Shown here piece by piece: positions 48,317 to 61,369 of a DNA stretch of 64,000 nucleotides. This stretch comes from Aegilops tauschii subsp. strangulata (lineage: Eukaryota; Streptophyta; Magnoliopsida; Poales; Poaceae). The stretch is taken from positions 378,859,792-378,923,791 of the forward strand of contig NC_053035.3 of NCBI RefSeq assembly GCF_002575655.3, written 5' to 3'. Both the position numbers and the translations under genes were made by a program. Below the pieces are notes generated by a model. It did not search any database. It worked only from the letters and a program-made list of their open reading frames with translations, and was not told where the DNA came from. The stretch's first letter is position 1. Each line of letters opens with the position of its first letter.

Positions 48317-48552
48317 TCATGCTCATCATTCAAAGATTTAGTGCCAAACATTTTAATGCATTCTTCTTCTAACACTTTGGCACAATTTTCCTTTCCATCA
48401 TACTCACGAAAGATATTAAAAAGATGAAGCGTATGAGACAAACTCAATTCCATTTTTTTTGTAGTTTTCTTTTATAGACTAAACTAGTGATAAAACAAGA
48501 AACTAAAAGATTCGATTGCAAGATCTAAAGATATACCTTCAAGCACTCACCT

Positions 48553-48569
48553 CCCCGGCAACGGCGCCA
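48553..48569 (-). other. Primer binding site of element B
   Basis: TGGCGCCGTTGCCGGGG (minus strand), identical to that of element A and tRNA-Asp-like. It lies 10 bp inside the 5' LTR. Confidence 0.8.
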
Positions 48570-48579
48570 GAAAAGAGCT

Positions 48580-50221
48580 TGATGTCTACTACGCAACCTT
48601 CTCCTTGTAGACGTTGTTGGGCCTCCAAGTGCAGAGGTTTGTAGGACAGTGGCAAATTTCCCTCAAGTGGATGACCTAAGGTTTATCAATCTGTGGGAGG
48701 CGTAGGATGAAGATGGTCTCTCTCAAGCAACCCTGCAACCAAATAACAAAGAGTCTCTTGTGTCCCCAACACACCCAATACAATGGTAAATTGTATAGGT
48801 GCACTAGTTCGACGAAGAGATGGTGATACAAGTGCAATATGGATGGTAGATAAAGGTTTTTGTAATCTGAAAATATAAAAACAGCAAGGTAACTAATGAT
48901 AAAAGTGAGCACAAACGGTATTGCAATGCTAGGAAACAAGGCCTAGGGTTCATACTTTCACTAGTGCAAGTTCTCTCAACAATAATAACATAATTGGATC
49001 ATATAACTATCCCTCAACATGCAACAAAGAGTCACTCCAAAGTCACTAATAGCGGAGAACAAACGAAGAGATTATTGTAGGGTACGAAGCCACCTCAAAG
49101 TTATTCTTTCGGATCGATCTATTCAAGAGTTCGTACTAGAATAACACCTTAAGATACAAATCAACCAAAACCCTAATGTCACCTAGATACTCCATTGTCA
49201 CCTCAAGTATCCGTGGGTATGATTATACGATATGCATCACACAATCTCTGATTCATCTATTCAACCAACACAAAGTACTTCAAAGAGTGCCCCAAAGTTT
49301 CTACCGGAGAGTCAAGACGAAAACGTGTGCCAACCCCTATGCATAGATTCCCAAGGTCACGGAACCCGCAAGTTGATCACCAAAACATACATCAAGTAGA
49401 TCACGTGATATCCCATTGTCACCACAGATAAGCACATGCAAGACATACATCAAGTGTTCTTAAATCCTTAAAGACACAATCCGATAAGATAACTTCAAAG
49501 GGAAAACTCAATCCATTACAAGAGAGTAGAGGGGGAGAAACATCATAAGATCCAACTATAATAGCAAAGCTCGCGATACATCAAGATCGTGCCGAATCAA
49601 GAACACGAGAGAGAGAGAGAGATCAAACACATAGCTACTGGTACATACCCTCAGCCCCGAGGGTGAACTACTCCCTCCTCGTCACGGAGAGTGCCGGGAT
49701 GATGAAGATGGCCACTGGTGAGGGATCTCCCCTCCGGCAGGGTGCCGAAATAGGGTCCCGATTGGTTTTTGGTGGCTACAGAGGCTTGCGGCCGCGGAAC
49801 TCCCGATCTATTTTGTTCCCCGATGTTTTTAGGGTATATGGATATATATAGGCGAAAGAAGTCGGCCAGGGGAGCCACGAGGGGCCCACAAGGGTGGGGG
49901 GCGCGCCCAGGGGGGCAGGCGCGCCTCCCTACCTCCTGGCCACCTCGAAGCTTCCCTGGCTTCAACTCCAAGTCTCCTGGGTCACGTTCGTTCCAAAAAT
50001 CACGCTCCCGAAGGTTTCATTCCGTTTGGACTTCGTTTGATATTCCTTTTCTGTGAAACACTGAAACAAGGAAAAAAACAGAAACTGGCACTAGGCTCTG
50101 GGTTAATAGGTTAGTCCCAAAAATAATATAAAAGTGCATAGTAAAGCCCATTAAACATCCAAGATGGATAATATAATAGCATGAATACTTCATAAATTAT
50201 AGATACGTTGGAGACGTATCA
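48580..50221 (-). repeat. Element B 5' LTR
   Basis: LTR of 1642 bp, near-identical to 30533-32170, with only scattered substitutions by eye. This indicates a younger insertion than D. Confidence 0.95.
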
Positions 50222-51648
50222 GGTGTTCTGGAGTATCTTGCCATTAAGCCGTCGCCCCGGCTTAATGTGCGAATATACTTGCGATTTAAAAGATCCCCAG
50301 CGCCACCGCTACATTCAACTGTCTGACGAAGAAATTACTGAAGCCACCGAAAAATTGTTGAATGAATCTGTAAAGGAATGCAGTAAAACATGACTTAGTC
50401 CTTTCTCCACCTTTAACAAGCCGCCGATCGTAAGTGTTGCACATCTTCCGCTTAACAACATTTTCAGTAATTATGCCCACTTATGATCTTTGATTTCAAG
50501 AGGCCGATTCTCCATTTTGGAAGAAGAAGCCACAAGATAAACCGGCCAAACCGGTTCGTACCAAAACCAAGGCCACCAAGAGGCCTGCCAAGAAGAAGAC
50601 CACCGAGTCTGCCGATTTAAACTTAGATGATGACAAGGATGATGATGACGAGTCGGAGGTAGAACTTGACTCTCTTGGCTCATTTTTTATACACCTTATT
50701 GACAATGACTATGATCAGGATGACGCAGAAGCCAGCCATGTAGGTGACACAGAGGTAATTATTCTTTCCTCCGGCTCAGAACCTCTACCAACACAGAAAA
50801 CCCGACAAGCAAAGCGGAAAGTAAGCTTTTCTCACCCTTTATCTCACTTGGATCGCAACTTTCTTTTGAAGAAACAGCAACACGAAGCTCGCCGCACCAC
50901 CCGACATAGTGGTGGTGTGATTACTTCTTCCGGCTTACCAAATACACCGGTTCGCAAACGCCGCCCAGAGGTCTTACATATTTCTGATACACTTTATCCC
51001 AAGGCGGGTCATTTCCGACATCCTCTTAACCCGTCTGATTCAAACTATCAGGGGACTTCTCATTCCTCCTCTGGCGAGTCAACTGGAACTCAGATCCGAA
51101 CTTTCAAGACTGTACCTGGGTAAGAATATATTCAATCATTCAAGTCTTATGCCTGATTATTATACTGACCTCTTTATGCTTTTTATTTGCAGGGGCCAGG
51201 CCAAACCCAGCAACAAGGCAAAGTTGAATAAGCTGGTCGATGACTCCAACCCGTCTGAACGGAAAAACAACAGTCAGAACCTTCTAACCAAATTGATGAT
51301 GCCACCCTTGATGATCCACCACCACAAGACCATGAAGCCTCCATAGATCATATGGAAGTTGAGCCGGCTATCTCTAAGCCGCTAAGCCCGATCAAGCCTG
51401 CTGAAGAAAAGACTGATGATGTTGTCGTCACTGGGGTTGGATTCACAGCCCCGGGTCACCCTACTGTCTTATCTAAACACAGCGCCAAGGAAGAAATTTC
51501 TGCTGAAGATAAATGCAAGTGGAAGGTAGACTTGGAGAGCTACGCCCAGTTCAATGCCCAAGACATCCACTCTGGTTATTTGAACCGTCTGTACACCAGT
51601 CGTGACTTCGAAGCCGGCTTGGTCAATTTGATGAAGGAACGCTATGAG

Positions 51649-52172
51649 GTAATGCAATCATCATTCTCTTTCATAATTATCTGTCTATCAGCCGCCAAGT
51701 CTATAGGATATGATAGGATTTGAATATGCTGTAGACTTTTTCGTTTGCCATAAAGAACCGCGCAGCATCACTAGTAGCCCCCAAGGGCCGGCTTAAATCA
51801 TCATGTTAAGCCGAGACTTTAAATAGTAGTAATTAAAAATCAACTTTGCTTCCGTAGCCCCCAAGGGCCGGCTTAATCAGTCATGAATAAGCCGGGACTA
51901 ATCATCCTGCTTGAAATCAATAATCCAAATTGTAGTCTTTATAAAACGGATCACATCATTTGTCCGGGTCAGCCAATGATTCTGTCTTAACAAAAGAGCA
52001 ATATGCATTAGCCCCCAAGTGTCAAGTATAATACTAGTATTGTGCTTGGGACTTCAAAAATTTCTGAAGAGCCGTATACATTAGCCCCCAAGTGCCAAGT
52101 ATAATACTTGTATTGTGCTTGGGACTTCAACAATAATCATACTCATAATATTTGTCCATGCTTATACCACAG
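51649..52172 (+). other. Intron of the element D antisense gene with internal repeats
   Basis: It runs from donor GTAATG to acceptor CTTATACCACAG. It contains two copies of a GCCCCCAAGGGCCGGCTTAA stretch (about 51,775 and 51,857) and two copies of an ATTAGCCCCCAAGTG...GTGCTTGGGACTTCAA stretch (about 52,007-52,055 and 52,079-52,128). Confidence 0.6.
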
Positions 52173-53074
52173 GCCGGACTTTCTGAGAAGGACTCATAGT
52201 TGAATGATCTGAAGGCCAACATAACCACTCAGCAATCTGAAACATCTAAGGCCAAATCAGAATTGAAGACTGCCTTAGAGAACATTGAGCAGCTCAAGCA
52301 AAACTTCAATACTGACAAAGACGGCTGGGAAACTGAAAAAGAAGCTCTATTGAAGAGAGCGGAAGATGCTGAAGCCGCACTTAAACCGGTGACTGACGAG
52401 TTATCCAGTTTAAAACAGCAGATCCATATCATGTCATCAGCCATCTTTGGTAAGAACATGTCTCCCTTGCACCTTAATAATCATAGTATAAACAAGTGCT
52501 GGCTTACCCATAATTTTACTGATATAGGTTCTCGGAGCGCTAAATTGGGCTCAGATATGCGCATCCGGCTTAAGGCTGTCTACACTCTTGTAGAACAGTT
52601 ATATACTGGCGCCCAACGAACCATTGCTGCTGCGCTGCATAAGAAGTCTCCTTCACCACCCATCAAAGACACAATGGAGAAGTTATCTGTGCTACCCCAA
52701 AGGATTGATGATTTGAAACGGGGAGCCGCCAGAGCCGGTGCTTTGACTGCTTTAAGCCGGGAAAAGGCATGGCAGGCAGATCTTGATCCGGAAGATTTAG
52801 CCAATGGCTGCCCCAGCGTTAAAGAAGATGGTTCTGCCTTCAACGCTGATGATTTTGCAGAGATAGCAAGAGCAATGCGGCCCTTAGCAAGTAAGCTGGC
52901 TGATGAAACCAATCTTTCCACATACCAGACGGCTTATGACGCTGAAAATAAGAAAGTGAAGGCGTCGGTTCATCCGCCGACGGATCTCATCCCGCCGATT
53001 CGTAAGCACACCTTCGCTCCTGACATTGATCCATCAAACCTCATTGATGATGAAGTTGTATTTAGAGCGTTGAC

Positions 53075-54696
53075 TGATACGTCTCCAACGTATCTATAAT
53101 TTTTGATGTATTCATGCCATGTTTACAATATTTTACATGATTTTGGTATGATTTGATTAGAACTAACCCGGACTGGCGCTGTTTTCAGCAGAACTACCGT
53201 GGTGTTGTTTTTGTGCAGAAATAAAAGTTCTCGGAATGCGCTGAAAATCAACGGAGATTTTTTCTGGAAAATATAAAAAATACTGGAACGAAGAGTTACC
53301 GGAGGGGAGTCCCGTGGGCCCCACGAGGGTGGAGGGCGCGCCCCTGTGCCTCGTGGACTCTCCGTGGGGCCCCCCTGACTTGTTCTCGACGCCAACCTCT
53401 CCTATAAATCTCCAAACCTCCAGAAAATAACCTAGATCAGGAGTTCCGCCGCTGCAAGCCTCTGTAGCCACCAAAAACCAATCGGGACCCTGTTGCGGCA
53501 CCCTGTCGGAGGGGGGAATCATCACCGGTGGCCATCTTCATCAATCCTGGCGCTCTCCATGACGAGGAGGGAGTAGTTCACCCTCGGGGCTGAGGGTATG
53601 TACCAGTAGCTATGTGTTTGATCTCTCTCTCTCTCTTTCGTGTTCTTGATATGGCACGATCTTGATGTACCATGAGCTTTGCTATTATAGTTGGATCTTA
53701 TGATGTTTCTCCCCCTCTATCTTCTTGTAATGGATTGAGTTTTCCCTTTGAAGTTATCTTGTCGGATTGAGTCTTTAAGGATTTGAGAACAGTTGATGTA
53801 TGTCTTGCGTGGGATACCCGTGGTGACAATGGGGTATTCTATTGATCCACTTGATGTATGTTTTGGTGATCAACTTGCGGGTTCCGTGACCTTGGGAATC
53901 TATGCATAGGGGTGGGCACACGTTTTCGTCTTGACTCCCCGGTAGAAACTTTGGGGCACTCTTTGAAGTTCTTTGTGTTGGTTGAATAGATGAATTTGAG
54001 ATTGTGTGATGCATATCGTATAATCATACCCGCGGATACTTGAGGTGACATTGGAGTATCTAGGTGACATTAGGGTTTTGGTTGATGTGTGTCTTAAGGT
54101 GTTATTTTACTACAAACTCTAGGGTTGTTTGTGACACTTATAGGAATAGCCCAATGGATTGATCGGAAAGAATAACTTTGAGGTGGTTTCATACCCTACA
54201 ATAATCTCTTCGTTTGTTCTCCGCCATTAGTGACTTTGAGTGACTCTTTGTTGCATGTTGAGGGATTGTTATATGATCTAATTATGTTATCATTGTTGAG
54301 AGAACTTGCACTAGTGAAAGTATGAACCCTAGGCCTTGTTTCGAAGCATTGCAATACCGTTTGTGCTCACTTTTATCGCTTGCTACCTTGCTGTTTTTTA
54401 TATTTTCAGATTACAAATACCCATATCTACCATCCATATTGCACTTGTATCACCATCTCTTCGCCGAACTAGTGCACCTATACAATTTACCATTGTATTG
54501 GGTGTGTTGGGGACACAAGAGACTCTTTGTTATTTGGTTGCAGGGTTGCTTGAGAGAGACCATCTTCATCCTACGCCTCCCATGGATTGATAAACCTTAG
54601 GTCATCCACTTGAGGGAAATTTGCTACTGTCCTACAAACCTCTGCACTTGGAGGCCCAACAACGTCTACAAGAAGAAGGTTGTGTAGTAGACATCA
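53075..54696 (+). mobile_element. Element E: solo LTR with target duplication TTGAC
   Basis: The LTR runs TGATACGTCTCC to GTAGACATCA on the plus strand, flanked by TTGAC (53070-53074 and 54697-54701). Its 3' half matches the LTRs of A and B, but its first 400 bp or so do not beyond the ends. It lies in the last coding exon of element D's antisense gene. It is a product of LTR-LTR recombination. Confidence 0.95.
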
Positions 54697-54810
54697 TTGA
54701 CCGGTATCAACTGGGCTACGCCTGACTTCCATCTGGTGGATAACCAAGGAGCTGAAGATGAAGAAGAAGCACAGGACGACCCGGAAGCTTCAACCCGCCC
54801 ACAGTCATGA

Positions 54811-56030
54811 GCCGGTTTATTGAGCGTAATACTTTGCTGAGCTGATATCGTCAAAACACTTATGCTTGTTGGGCCATCAGATGCCTTGTAATAGGCTAGT
54901 TAAACTTTGACTTGTCGTGCCATCGAGCACGTTTTGTTTTGCATAACATTGCTGATCAGCCAATTTAAGATCTGCCACTTATGCTTATATTATCATCAAT
55001 TTGAGTCTGTTCCTGTATACAAACAGATCACAAGTGCCCTGGCGATTTACCGCAGGACGGGTCATAATACCCCATATAAAACCACTAGTGACTAAAAACA
55101 GTCCACAACCAGGGCCGGTTTAATCATAACCATATATAATCGTAAGAAAAATATCATACCTGTGATATTTGCTCACGCTACCGGCTTATCATACCAGTGC
55201 AGTAAGGGGTACAACCCAAAAGATGGAGCGCACAATGCCATGTTCAATTGACATATACCGCCGGCTTACAACGCCATATGCAGCAAGGGGTAATATCCCC
55301 AAAACTTAGAGCACAACGCTTCCAAGTATATAAGGTCATCATACACTAGCGACTTATAGTCCAAAGCCAGGCTGTGTTAATAAACACCAGGTAATTTCAT
55401 ATATGAACCATAAGGCATCATAGCCCTCATCGGTTTTCAACCATGTATTAACATGTCACAAAAGATGAACCTCAAAAAATGTTCAAATCAAATATAAATC
55501 CAAAGATAAAAACAAGGCTTTCATAGGCTGCCAAACCTTCGAATCAAGTGCTTTCAAAGGGCCGCCCAACCGCTGAGTTAAACCTTCATGCAAGCTTATA
55601 AGCCGGGCCTCACATGACCAATCGTCATTTTAACTTTGACAAGTTCAGGGTCTGTATAAGATTGACTTGTCAAAAGTACGGCGAGTCATTCCAGTCAATC
55701 TGGGTGGAGTGACAGACTTAAAAAGGCAGGATAACCCGAGTTTTAGGTGAATACACCTGGCTTCCAAGCCTATTACAAGGGTCATAAAAACTCTTGTCCG
55801 TTGAATAAAGAGCCCCCAAGTAACATTTCATTCCACGCATACAAGCCGGATCCACAAGGGTAGTCATAGCTATGCTCGATGAGCAGGAAGCCCACAAGTG
55901 ACCATATGTAGTAACAATAAAGGCTTATTATTCTCAGAATGAAACAACAGAGGCCCTAAATTATCAGGGATGCCGACTTTATTATTAATATATACATTGT
56001 CAAAATATGTACATCGCAAGAGCCGGTGGC
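54811..56030. other. Element D spacer between the convergent antisense gene and pol
   Basis: The antisense gene ends at 54810 and pol (opposite strand) ends at 56031, so the two genes converge here. The stretch has no ORF I can support. CCGGCTTA-type words occur at 55181-55188 and 55261-55268. Confidence 0.6.
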
Positions 56031-57352
56031 TCAAGTATAGTAAGGCCGAAGATGAGCAATATTCCACGGACGGCGGGTCTCCTCCTCCGACGTGCGTGAG
56101 TCCTTGTGGTCTCGAACATCGATAAGGTAGTATGACCCATTGTTCAGATTTTTGCTGACCACAAAGGTCCCTTCCCAAGGTGGGTATAGCTTGTGCATAT
56201 CAGATTGATCCTGGATAAGCCAGAGCACCAAATCTCCTTCCTGAAAGGTTCTGGTTTTAACCCGGCGGCTGTGATAACGGCGCAAATCTTGCTGGTAAAT
56301 CGCCAAACGAGCCGCCGCAAGGTCATGCTCCTCATCCAACAGGTCAACTGCATTCTCACGTGCCTTTTCATTATCAGTTTCAACATAAGCCGCCACACGG
56401 GGCGATTCGTGACGGATGTCACTAGGGAGAACTGCCTTTGCTCCGTAAACCATGAAGAAGGGCGTGTAACCCGTAGATCTGTTGGGGGTAGTATTGATAC
56501 TCCATAACACTGAGGGTAACTCGTCCACCCAACAACCTGGCGTCCTCTGCAAAGGGACCATAAGCCGGGGCTTGATGCCTCTCAAAATCTCTTGATTGGC
56601 TCTCTCAGCTTGACCATTGGACTGGGGGAGAGCCACTGATGATACATCAAGTCGGATGTGCTCACGTTGACAAAACTCTTTCATAGCACCCTTGGACAGA
56701 TTAGTGCCATTATCAGTTATAATGCTATGGGGAAAGCCAAAATGGAAAATCACCTTTTTGATGAATTGAACCGCCGTCGCCGCATCACATTTACTAACCG
56801 GCTCTGCTTCAACCCACTTTGTAAACTTGTCAACCGCCACCAAAAGGTGGGTCTTTTTATCCTTGGACCTTTTGAAAGGTCCAACCATATCAAGCCCCAG
56901 ACTGCAAACGGCCAAGCAATTGGAATCATCCTCAATTCTTGAGCCGGCACATGAGCTCGTCGTGAGAATTTCTGACAACCAACACATTTACTGACCAAGT
57001 CCTCTGCATCAGCATGAGCCGTCAGCCAATAAAATCCATGACGAAAAGCTTTGGCCACGATGGACTTAGAGCCGGCATGATGACCACAATCTCCTTCATG
57101 AATTTCACGTAGAATCTCACGGCCCTCCTCTGGAGAAATACAACATTGAAATGCCCCTGTAACACTGCAATGGTGCAGCTCCCCGTTGACAATTGTCATC
57201 GACTTAGACCGCCGGGTTATCTGCCTGGCTAAAGTTTCATCTTCAAGTAACTCGCCCCGGGTCATATAAGCCAAATATGGAACTGTCCAATCAGGAATAG
57301 CATGAAGAGCCGCCACCAATTGTGCCTCTGGGTCAGGAATAGCAAGATCTTC
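56031..57352 (-). pseudogene. Element D integrase
   Basis: Zinc-binding H2C2 (HEGDCGHHAG, KCVGCQKF), catalytic core (VAVDKFTKWVEAEPVSKCDA, ITDNGTNLS, SNGQAERANQEILRGI) and C-terminal region (PWEGTFVVSKNLNNGSYYLI) ending WNIAHLRPYYT. A frameshift near 56,900 splits zinc finger and core. Related in order to element C's integrase but clearly a different family. Confidence 0.85.
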
Positions 57353-58855
57353 CTATGTAGGCAACTTAACTGAAGGGTTATGCAGAATATCCAAGAAAGT
57401 GTTAGGTGGCACCGGCTTACGCTGGGATCCTAACCGGCTCAAAGCATCAACCGCCTCATTTTTCCTGCGATCGACATGTTCCACTTGATAACCCTTGAAG
57501 TGCCCTGCAATAGCATCAACCTCTTGGCGATAAGCCGCCATGAGTGGGTCCTTAGAATCCCAAGTGCCAGAAACTTGCTGAGCTACTAAATCTGAGTCAC
57601 GAAAACACCTCACCCGGCTTAAGTTCATCTCCTTAGCCATCCGAAGACCATGGAGCAGGGCTTCATACTCAGCTGCATTAGTAGTACAAGGGAACATCAA
57701 CCTTAAAACATAACAAAATTTATCACCTCGTGGGGAAGTCAAGACAACTCCAGCCCCCGAGCCCTCTAATTGCCTGGACCCATCAAAGTGAATAGTCCAA
57801 TATGTGTTATCCGGCTTCTCCTCACGCATCTGCAGTTCTGTCCAATCATTTATGAAGTCCACAAGTGCTTGAGACTTGATAGCTCTACGAGGCATATACT
57901 TCAAACCATGGGGTCCAAGTTCAATGGCCCACTTGGCTACCCGACCAGTGGCTTCTCGGTTTTGAATAATATCCCCTAAAGGGGCAGAACTGACCAGAGT
58001 GATGGGATGAGCAAGAAAATACTACTTGAGCTTTCGACTAGCCATGAACACTTCATATACAAGCTTCTGCCAATGCGGATATCGCTGCTTGGACTCAATG
58101 AGCACTTCACTGATGTAGTAAACCGGTCGCTGAACCGGATGCTCTTTGCCTGATTCCTTCCTTTCCACCACGATCGCTACGCTGACTGCTCGTCTGTTGG
58201 CAGCCACATATAACAACAAGGGCTCTTTATCAATGGGAGCTGCGAGAACCGGCGGCTCAGCTAACTGTTTCTTCAAGGCCTCAAATGCCTGATCAGCAGC
58301 ATCACTTCAGATAAAGTGATTTGTCTTCTTCATCATCTGGTAAAGAGGGATAGCCTTTTCACCCAACCGGCTTATGAACCGGCTTAAGGCCGCAATTCGA
58401 CCTGCCAGACGCTGAACATCATTAATACATGCCGGCTTAGCTAGGGAAGTAATAGCCTTAATTTTTTCCGGGTTAGCTTCAATACCCCGTCCAGAAACCA
58501 GAAAGCCCAAGAGCTTGCCTGCTGGCACACCAAAAACACACTTGGCCGGGTTAAGCATCATCTTGTAGACCCGGAGATTGTCAAAGGTCTCTTTCAAATC
58601 ATCTATCAGGGTCTCCTTCTTCCCGGACTTCACCACAATATCATCCACGTAAGCATGAACATTGCGCCCAATCTGATCATGAAGGCAATTTTGCACACAT
58701 CGCTGGTAAGTCGCCTGTGCACTCTTGAGCCCAAAAGGCATCGACACATAACAAAAGGCTCCAAAGGGAGTGATGAAAGCTGTCTTCTCCTAGTCCTTAA
58801 CCGCCATCTTGATCTGATGATAACCAGAATAAGCATCCAAAAAGCTCAAACGCTC
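57353..58855 (-). pseudogene. Element D RT and RNase H, copy 1 (3' part of RT onward)
   Basis: The RT palm with intact AYVDDIVV (near 58,640-58,650), a tether and RNase H (TIHFDGSRQLEGSGAG, TNAAEYEALLHGL, RDSDLVAQQ). In-frame stops are TAG at 58790-58792, TGA at 58307-58309, TAG at 58022-58024 and TAG at 57353-57355. The RT N-terminus is cut away where LTR fragment F begins. The region is duplicated at 61901-63383. Confidence 0.9.
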
Positions 58856-60496
58856 ATGCTAGAATTGTATTAACCGGAAACATGATACATGTGTGAATAC
58901 ATAGACAAACAGAGTGTCACTAGTATCCCTCTACTTGACTAGCTCGTTAATCAAAGATGATTAAGTTTCCTAGCCATAGACATGAGTTGTCATTTGATGA
59001 ATGGGATCACATCATTAGAGAATGATGTGATTGACTTGACCCATTCCATTAGCTTAGCACTTGATCGTTTAGTATGTTGCTATTGCTTTCTTCATGACTT
59101 ATACATGTTCCTATGACTATGAGATTATGCAACTCCCGAATACCGGAGGAACACTTTGTGTGCCATCAAACGTCACAACGTAACTGAGTGATTATAAAGA
59201 TTCTCTACAGGTGTCTCCGATGATGTTTGTTGAGTTGGCATAGATCGAGATTAGGATTTGTCACTCCGATTGTCGGAGAGGTATCTCTGGGCCCTCTCGG
59301 TAATGCACATCACTATAAACCTTGCAAGCAATGTGACTAATGAGTTGGTTACGGGATGATGCATTACGGAACGAGTAAAGAGACTTGCCGGTAACGAGAT
59401 TGAACTAGGTATTGAGATACCGATGATCGAATCTCGGGCAAGTAACATACCGATGACAAAGGGAACAATGTATGTTGTTATGCGGTTTGACCGATAAAGA
59501 TGTTCGCAGAATATGTGGGAGCCAATATGAGCATCCAGGTTCCGCTATTGGTTATTGACCGGAGGCATGTCTCGGTCATGTCTACATAGTTCTCGAACCC
59601 GTAGGGTCCGCACGCTTAACGTTCTATGACGATTTGTACTACGAGTTATGTGATTTGATGTACCGAACGTTGTTCGGAGTCCCGGATGAGATCACGGACA
59701 TGACGAGGAGTCTCGAAATGGTTGAGACGTAAAGATCGATATATTGGAAGGCTATATTCGGACATCGGAAAGGTTCTGAGTGATTCGGGTATTTTTCGGA
59801 GTACCGGAGAGTTACGGGAATTCGTATTGGGCCTTAATGGGCCATACGGGATAGGAGAGAAAGGCCTCAAGGGTGGCCGCGCCCCTTCCCCATGGACTGG
59901 TCCGAATTGGTCTAGGGAAAGGGGGCGCCCCCTTCCTTCCTTCTCCTTCTCCCTTCCCCTTTTCCTATTCCATGTGGCAGGTGGAATCCTACTAGGACTA
60001 GGGAGTCCTAGTAGGACTCCACACTTTGGGCGCGCCCTATGTGGGCCGGCCTCCTGCTCCCTCCATCCTTTATAAACGTGGCCAGGGGGCACCCCATAGA
60101 CATACAAGTTGATTTCTTAGCCGTGTGCGGTGACCCCCTCCATAGTTACACACCTCGGTCATATCGTCATAGTGCTTAGGCGAAGCCCTGTGCCGGTAAC
60201 ATCATCATCACTGTCACCACGCCGTCGTGCTGATGGAACTCTCCCTCGGCCTCAACTGGATCAAGAGTACGAGGGACGCCATTGAGCTGAACGTGTGCTG
60301 AACTCAGAAGTGCCGTATGTTCGGTACTTGGATCGGTCGGATCATGAAGACGTATGACTACATCAACCGCGTCACTTGGCACTTCCGCTTACGGTCTACG
60401 AGGGTACGTGGACAACACTCTGCCGCTCGTTGCTATGCATCACATAGATTTTGAATGTGCGTAGGATTTTTTTTGAAATTACTGCGTTCCCCAACA
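58856..60496 (-). mobile_element. Element F: truncated copia LTR, Angela/BARE type
   Basis: The minus strand begins TGTTGGGGAACGCAGTAATT at 60496 and ends within CAATTCTAGCATGA near 58,853, lacking roughly the last 100 bp expected of this LTR. A TATA-like TTTATAAAGG lies near 60,070. No target duplication can be seen because the left junction is a breakpoint. Confidence 0.8.
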
Positions 60497-61369
60497 GCCA
60501 CCACCAGCGCCAAGTGACCCGGATTATCAACCTGGGGCGGGTGATCCTCACGACTCCACACAATGGGCTACTCAGACCATCGCAAGTAACGGGGAATCGC
60601 CGGCTCAACGGTGTTCACTGCCCATTTATGGAGCTTCTGATCCCGCTTGCACATACTTGTGGTGAAGACGTGGTATTGCCCACTATTCAACTGCTTTGGG
60701 TTGCTCTGATAACCAGACTGCTGCTGCAGATTCCCCTGACCAGACTATTGATTAAAACCACCTTGATTGCCTTGGACCTGGAAACCGGAATTAGAACCGC
60801 CACCACCGTAACCCGCACCATGAGAGCTAGAACCTGAGCCGCCATCCGGCCCATGGTTGTTCTGGAAAAAATGGGAATTTCTGTACTCCTTCATGATGAA
60901 GCAATCCTTCCAGAGGTGAGTGGCCGGCTTTTCCCGTGTACCATGCTTCGGGCAGGGCTGATTCATCAACTCTTCAAGATTGAAATTTGGCCCTCCAAAC
61001 CGAGGAGGCGGCTTTCCCTTACGACGCTGACCATTATTCTGCGTATTGGCGTTAGCCACAAAATCCAAACTATTATCAGCCTTGCGCTTACCATTGCCCC
61101 CCTGACTCGCCGGGTTATGCTACTGCCCTTTGGTGTTGCTACTCTTCTTTCCCTTTCCCGGCTTTTCATCATCAGACTCGGGGTCCTTGGTACTATCAGA
61201 GTCAGCATACTTAACCAGAGCCGCCATTAGCTCCCCCATGTCACTGCAGTGGCGCTTGAGCCGCCCTAGCTTCTGCTTAAGGGGCATAAAACGACAATTC
61301 TTCTCTAACATCAAGACTGCTGAGCCGGCATTGATGCGATCCGATGAGTGCAGGATAGCTGAGACCCGG
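60497..61369 (-). pseudogene. Element D gag fragment
   Basis: In two or three frames, the minus strand reads RVSAILHSSDRINAGSAVLM, an acidic spacer, then PCPKHGTREKPATHLWKDC, a Cys/His cluster in nucleocapsid position, followed by a Gly-rich tail (PDGGSGSSSHGAGYGGGGS). It is followed to the left by LTR fragment F, so the part up to RT is missing. Confidence 0.7.

Larger units (their letters stand above)
30533..50221 (-). mobile_element. Element B: non-autonomous LTR retrotransposon of the same family as A
   Basis: Full-length, with LTRs at 30533-32170 and 48580-50221 and a perfect 5-bp target duplication GGTGT (30528-30532 and 50222-50226). Without element C its length is about 8.3 kb. Removing it joins two codons of element D's antisense frame exactly. 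The interior has only the family ORF and no pol, so it must have moved in trans. Confidence 0.95.
29856..54810 (+). pseudogene. Element D antisense gene, PF04195-like (putative gypsy type transposon domain)
   Basis: Coding segments are 29856-30532, 50227 to about 50390, about 50503-51119, 51193-51648, 52173-52449, 52528-53074 and 54702-54810. Between them lie GT-AG introns and the insertions B and E. The first segment carries the plant domain named putative gypsy type transposon (GEVIVFTDHMIRGFSPPISK, PNSVSNICNFQVFCEAYLQ). The middle is basic and Ser/Thr-rich (KKKPQDKPAKPVRTKTKATK). The last part is a predicted coiled coil (TTQQSETSKAKSELKTALEN) and an acidic tail. Frameshifts near 30,300 and 51,280 and a TAG at 52197-52199 break it. 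It is opposite to pol and unrelated to gag-pol proteins. Its function is unknown. Confidence 0.8.
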
